This document shows positions 62,859 to 64,000 of a DNA stretch of 64,000 nt, in pieces. The notes beneath the pieces are model-generated. The model saw only the letters and a list, made by a program, of their open reading frames with translations, was not told the DNA's origin and did no database searches. The translations under genes and the position numbers were made by a program. Source of the DNA: Mesorhizobium sp. Z1-4 (lineage in GTDB: Bacteria; Pseudomonadota; Alphaproteobacteria; Rhizobiales; Rhizobiaceae). How positions within the stretch are numbered: position 1 is the stretch's first letter; the number at the start of each line of letters is the position of its first letter. Where the stretch lies: positions 124,001 to 188,000 of the forward strand of contig NZ_RCIO01000001.1 in NCBI RefSeq assembly GCF_004000235.1. Reading direction: 5' to 3'.

Positions 62859-63830
62859 TCAGTCATAGACGATCCTCGGGTCGAGCAGTCCGTAAAGAAG
62901 GTCGGCTGTGAAGGTGCCGATGATGGTGAGCACCGCGATCAGGAAAAACGCTGCCTGAACGACCGGAAAGTCCGAGCGCTGCACACCCTCGATCATGAGT
63001 TTGCCGAGCCCCGGCCAGGAGAAGACGGTTTCGATCACCACCGAGCCGGCGAGTGCCCAACTCAGGATCATCGGGATCGTCGTCGCCACCGGCAGCAGCG
63101 AATTTCGGGCGGCATGGCCAAACAGGATCTTGCGTTCGCGCAGGCCCTTGATGCGGGCGAACTCGACAAAATCCTCGCCTATCGTTGCCAGCATGCTGGA
63201 ACGCATCAGAAGCAGCGGAAAGCAGATCTGATATGCGGTGTGGACGAGGAAGGGCAGCGCCAGATGGTGCAGGAAATCGGCTGACACATACATGCGCAGA
63301 TCCTGATCCGGGAACATGCCCGGCGTGACCAGATGGCCGGGCGGAAACCAGCCCAGATTGATCGAGAAAAGCAGGATCGCGAGCATGCCGAGCCAGAAAA
63401 CCGGCGCTGCCTGCAACGCGGTTGCCACGAACACGACCGAGGTTTCGAAGCGACCGCCCCGGTACCAGCCGAGCAGCGCTCCCAGCAGCGCGCCAAGACC
63501 GTAAGCCACGATCATCGACGGCAGGATCAGCACAAGCGTATTGACGATACGGCCGCTCAGCAGCTCCGAGACCTCGCGCGAGCTGTGGAACGAATAACCG
63601 AAATTGAGCGTGGAGTAGTTCTTCAGATAGATCAGATACTGCTCGATCAGCGGCTTATCGAGGCCAAACTGTGCCCGCATCGCCTCCTGGGCCTTCGGGT
63701 ACATGGCCGAGCTGATCATGGTCATGGTCGGATCGCCCGGCAGCAGGCGGAACATAAAGAACATGATCGTCATCATCGCAAACAGCGTGATGACCATGTG
63801 GACGAGCCGTCGAACGATATACCGCCTCAT
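62859..63830 (-). CDS. Peptide ABC transporter permease (DppB type)
   Basis: The 323-residue membrane protein starts [20 protein letters not shown] and has [19 protein letters not shown] near residue 27, a DppB N-terminal signature. Its EAA-loop segment is [20 protein letters not shown], followed by [20 protein letters not shown]. The start overlaps the stop of the ATPase gene that runs off the window. Confidence 0.94.
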   Translation of the reverse strand: MRRYIVRRLVHMVITLFAMMTIMFFMFRLLPGDPTMTMISSAMYPKAQEAMRAQFGLDKPLIEQYLIYLKNYSTLNFGYSFHSSREVSELLSGRIVNTLVLILPSMIVAYGLGALLGALLGWYRGGRFETSVVFVATALQAAPVFWLGMLAILLFSINLGWFPPGHLVTPGMFPDQDLRMYVSADFLHHLALPFLVHTAYQICFPLLLMRSSMLATIGEDFVEFARIKGLRERKILFGHAARNSLLPVATTIPMILSWALAGSVVIETVFSWPGLGKLMIEGVQRSDFPVVQAAFFLIAVLTIIGTFTADLLYGLLDPRIVYD

Positions 63831-64000
63831 GCCGGAACACCCTTTGCCGATACTGCGGAATTGGCCTCAAACGGTTTGTGACAGGCGACCATCCGGCCCT
63901 CGACCGGCTGGAGCATGGGGTCGACGTCGAGACATTTCTGTTCTGCGATCGGGCACCGGTCGGCGAACCGGCAGCCTTTCGGCAGGCGGATTGCGCTGTG
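63827..64000 (-). CDS. Oligopeptide ABC transporter ATP-binding protein, C-terminal fragment
   Basis: Reading leftward from the window edge, 57 residues remain: an oligo_HPY tail with LPKGCRFADRCPIAEQKCLD (paired cysteines) ending GVPA. The gene is cut by the window edge at 64000, not broken. Its last bases overlap the DppB-type start (ATGA). With the ATPase at 60904 it would form the usual DppD/DppF pair, but here it precedes both permeases. Confidence 0.9.
   Translation of the reverse strand, partial: HSAIRLPKGCRFADRCPIAEQKCLDVDPMLQPVEGRMVACHKPFEANSAVSAKGVPA

Overview
This is one contiguous stretch of a GC-rich genome (about 60 percent or a little more by eye) with dense, mostly short-spaced genes. 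It looks like the chromosome of an alphaproteobacterium of the Rhizobiales (Hyphomicrobiales), probably a Phyllobacteriaceae/Mesorhizobium-like organism. The reasons are the separate F0 operon atpI-atpB-atpE-atpF'-atpF without F1 genes, the two-subunit GlyQ/GlyS glycyl-tRNA synthetase, a BacA/SbmA-type transporter, the rhizobial-type IspB and Der neighbourhoods, and many GTG/TTG starts with 4-base stop-start overlaps. No rRNA, tRNA, CRISPR array, insertion sequence or phage gene was seen. The genus is an inference.

Region 1 (1-27.4 kb) is core housekeeping. It holds a D-2-hydroxyacid dehydrogenase-type flavoprotein and the t6A synthase Sua5, then two small exported proteins and glyS/glyQ. GlyS carries an in-frame palindromic insertion and an AT-richer segment. 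A TPR-LysM protein, IspB, a DUF2007 protein coupled to a TrmN6-like methyltransferase, an S49 peptidase, IspE, MoaB, a small glycosyltransferase, a photolyase-like radical SAM protein and RnhB follow. The F0 ATP synthase operon, a SleB-type cell wall hydrolase, Der with a TPR partner, a polysaccharide deacetylase, BacA/SbmA and an MFS transporter complete the region.

Region 2 (27.4-40.4 kb) is uptake and amino-sugar catabolism. A BCCT betaine-type transporter is followed by two divergent operons. The leftward one is murQ, an ABC binding protein, two permeases, a Gfo/Idh/MocA dehydrogenase and a UgpC-type ATPase. The rightward one is a BadF-type sugar kinase, a GntR/UTRA regulator, a SIS-domain deaminase and nagA. 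Together they read as a PTS-independent MurNAc/GlcNAc route: ABC uptake, phosphorylation, lactyl ether cleavage, deacetylation, then deamination to fructose-6-phosphate. Paired TGGTA motifs overlap both divergent promoters.

Region 3 (40.4-60.4 kb) is an accessory catabolic region and the most interesting part. It contains ferredoxin-NADP reductase, two nitroreductase-fold flavoproteins (one like iodotyrosine deiodinase) and a ferredoxin. Next is an IclR-controlled operon of quinone oxidoreductase, CaiB-type CoA-transferase and a urocanase with no other hut gene nearby. Divergent to it is a TrpXYZ-type ABC transporter followed by an AhpD-like protein, a HisC-like aminotransferase, a GlcD-like FAD oxidase and a DUF1330 protein. 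Then comes a KamA-family radical SAM aminomutase lacking the residues that recognise lysine, a second ferredoxin and a glutamate-1-semialdehyde-type aminotransferase, facing an ALDH7-type dehydrogenase with its LysR regulator. I read this as one or more undescribed amino-acid pathways, possibly for an imidazole or aromatic compound; the substrate is not known.

Region 4 (60.4-64 kb) is the end of an oligopeptide-type ABC operon (ATPase running off the window, two permeases, a second ATPase). Its last gene is a gamma-glutamylcyclotransferase-fold protein that seems to lack the catalytic glutamate.
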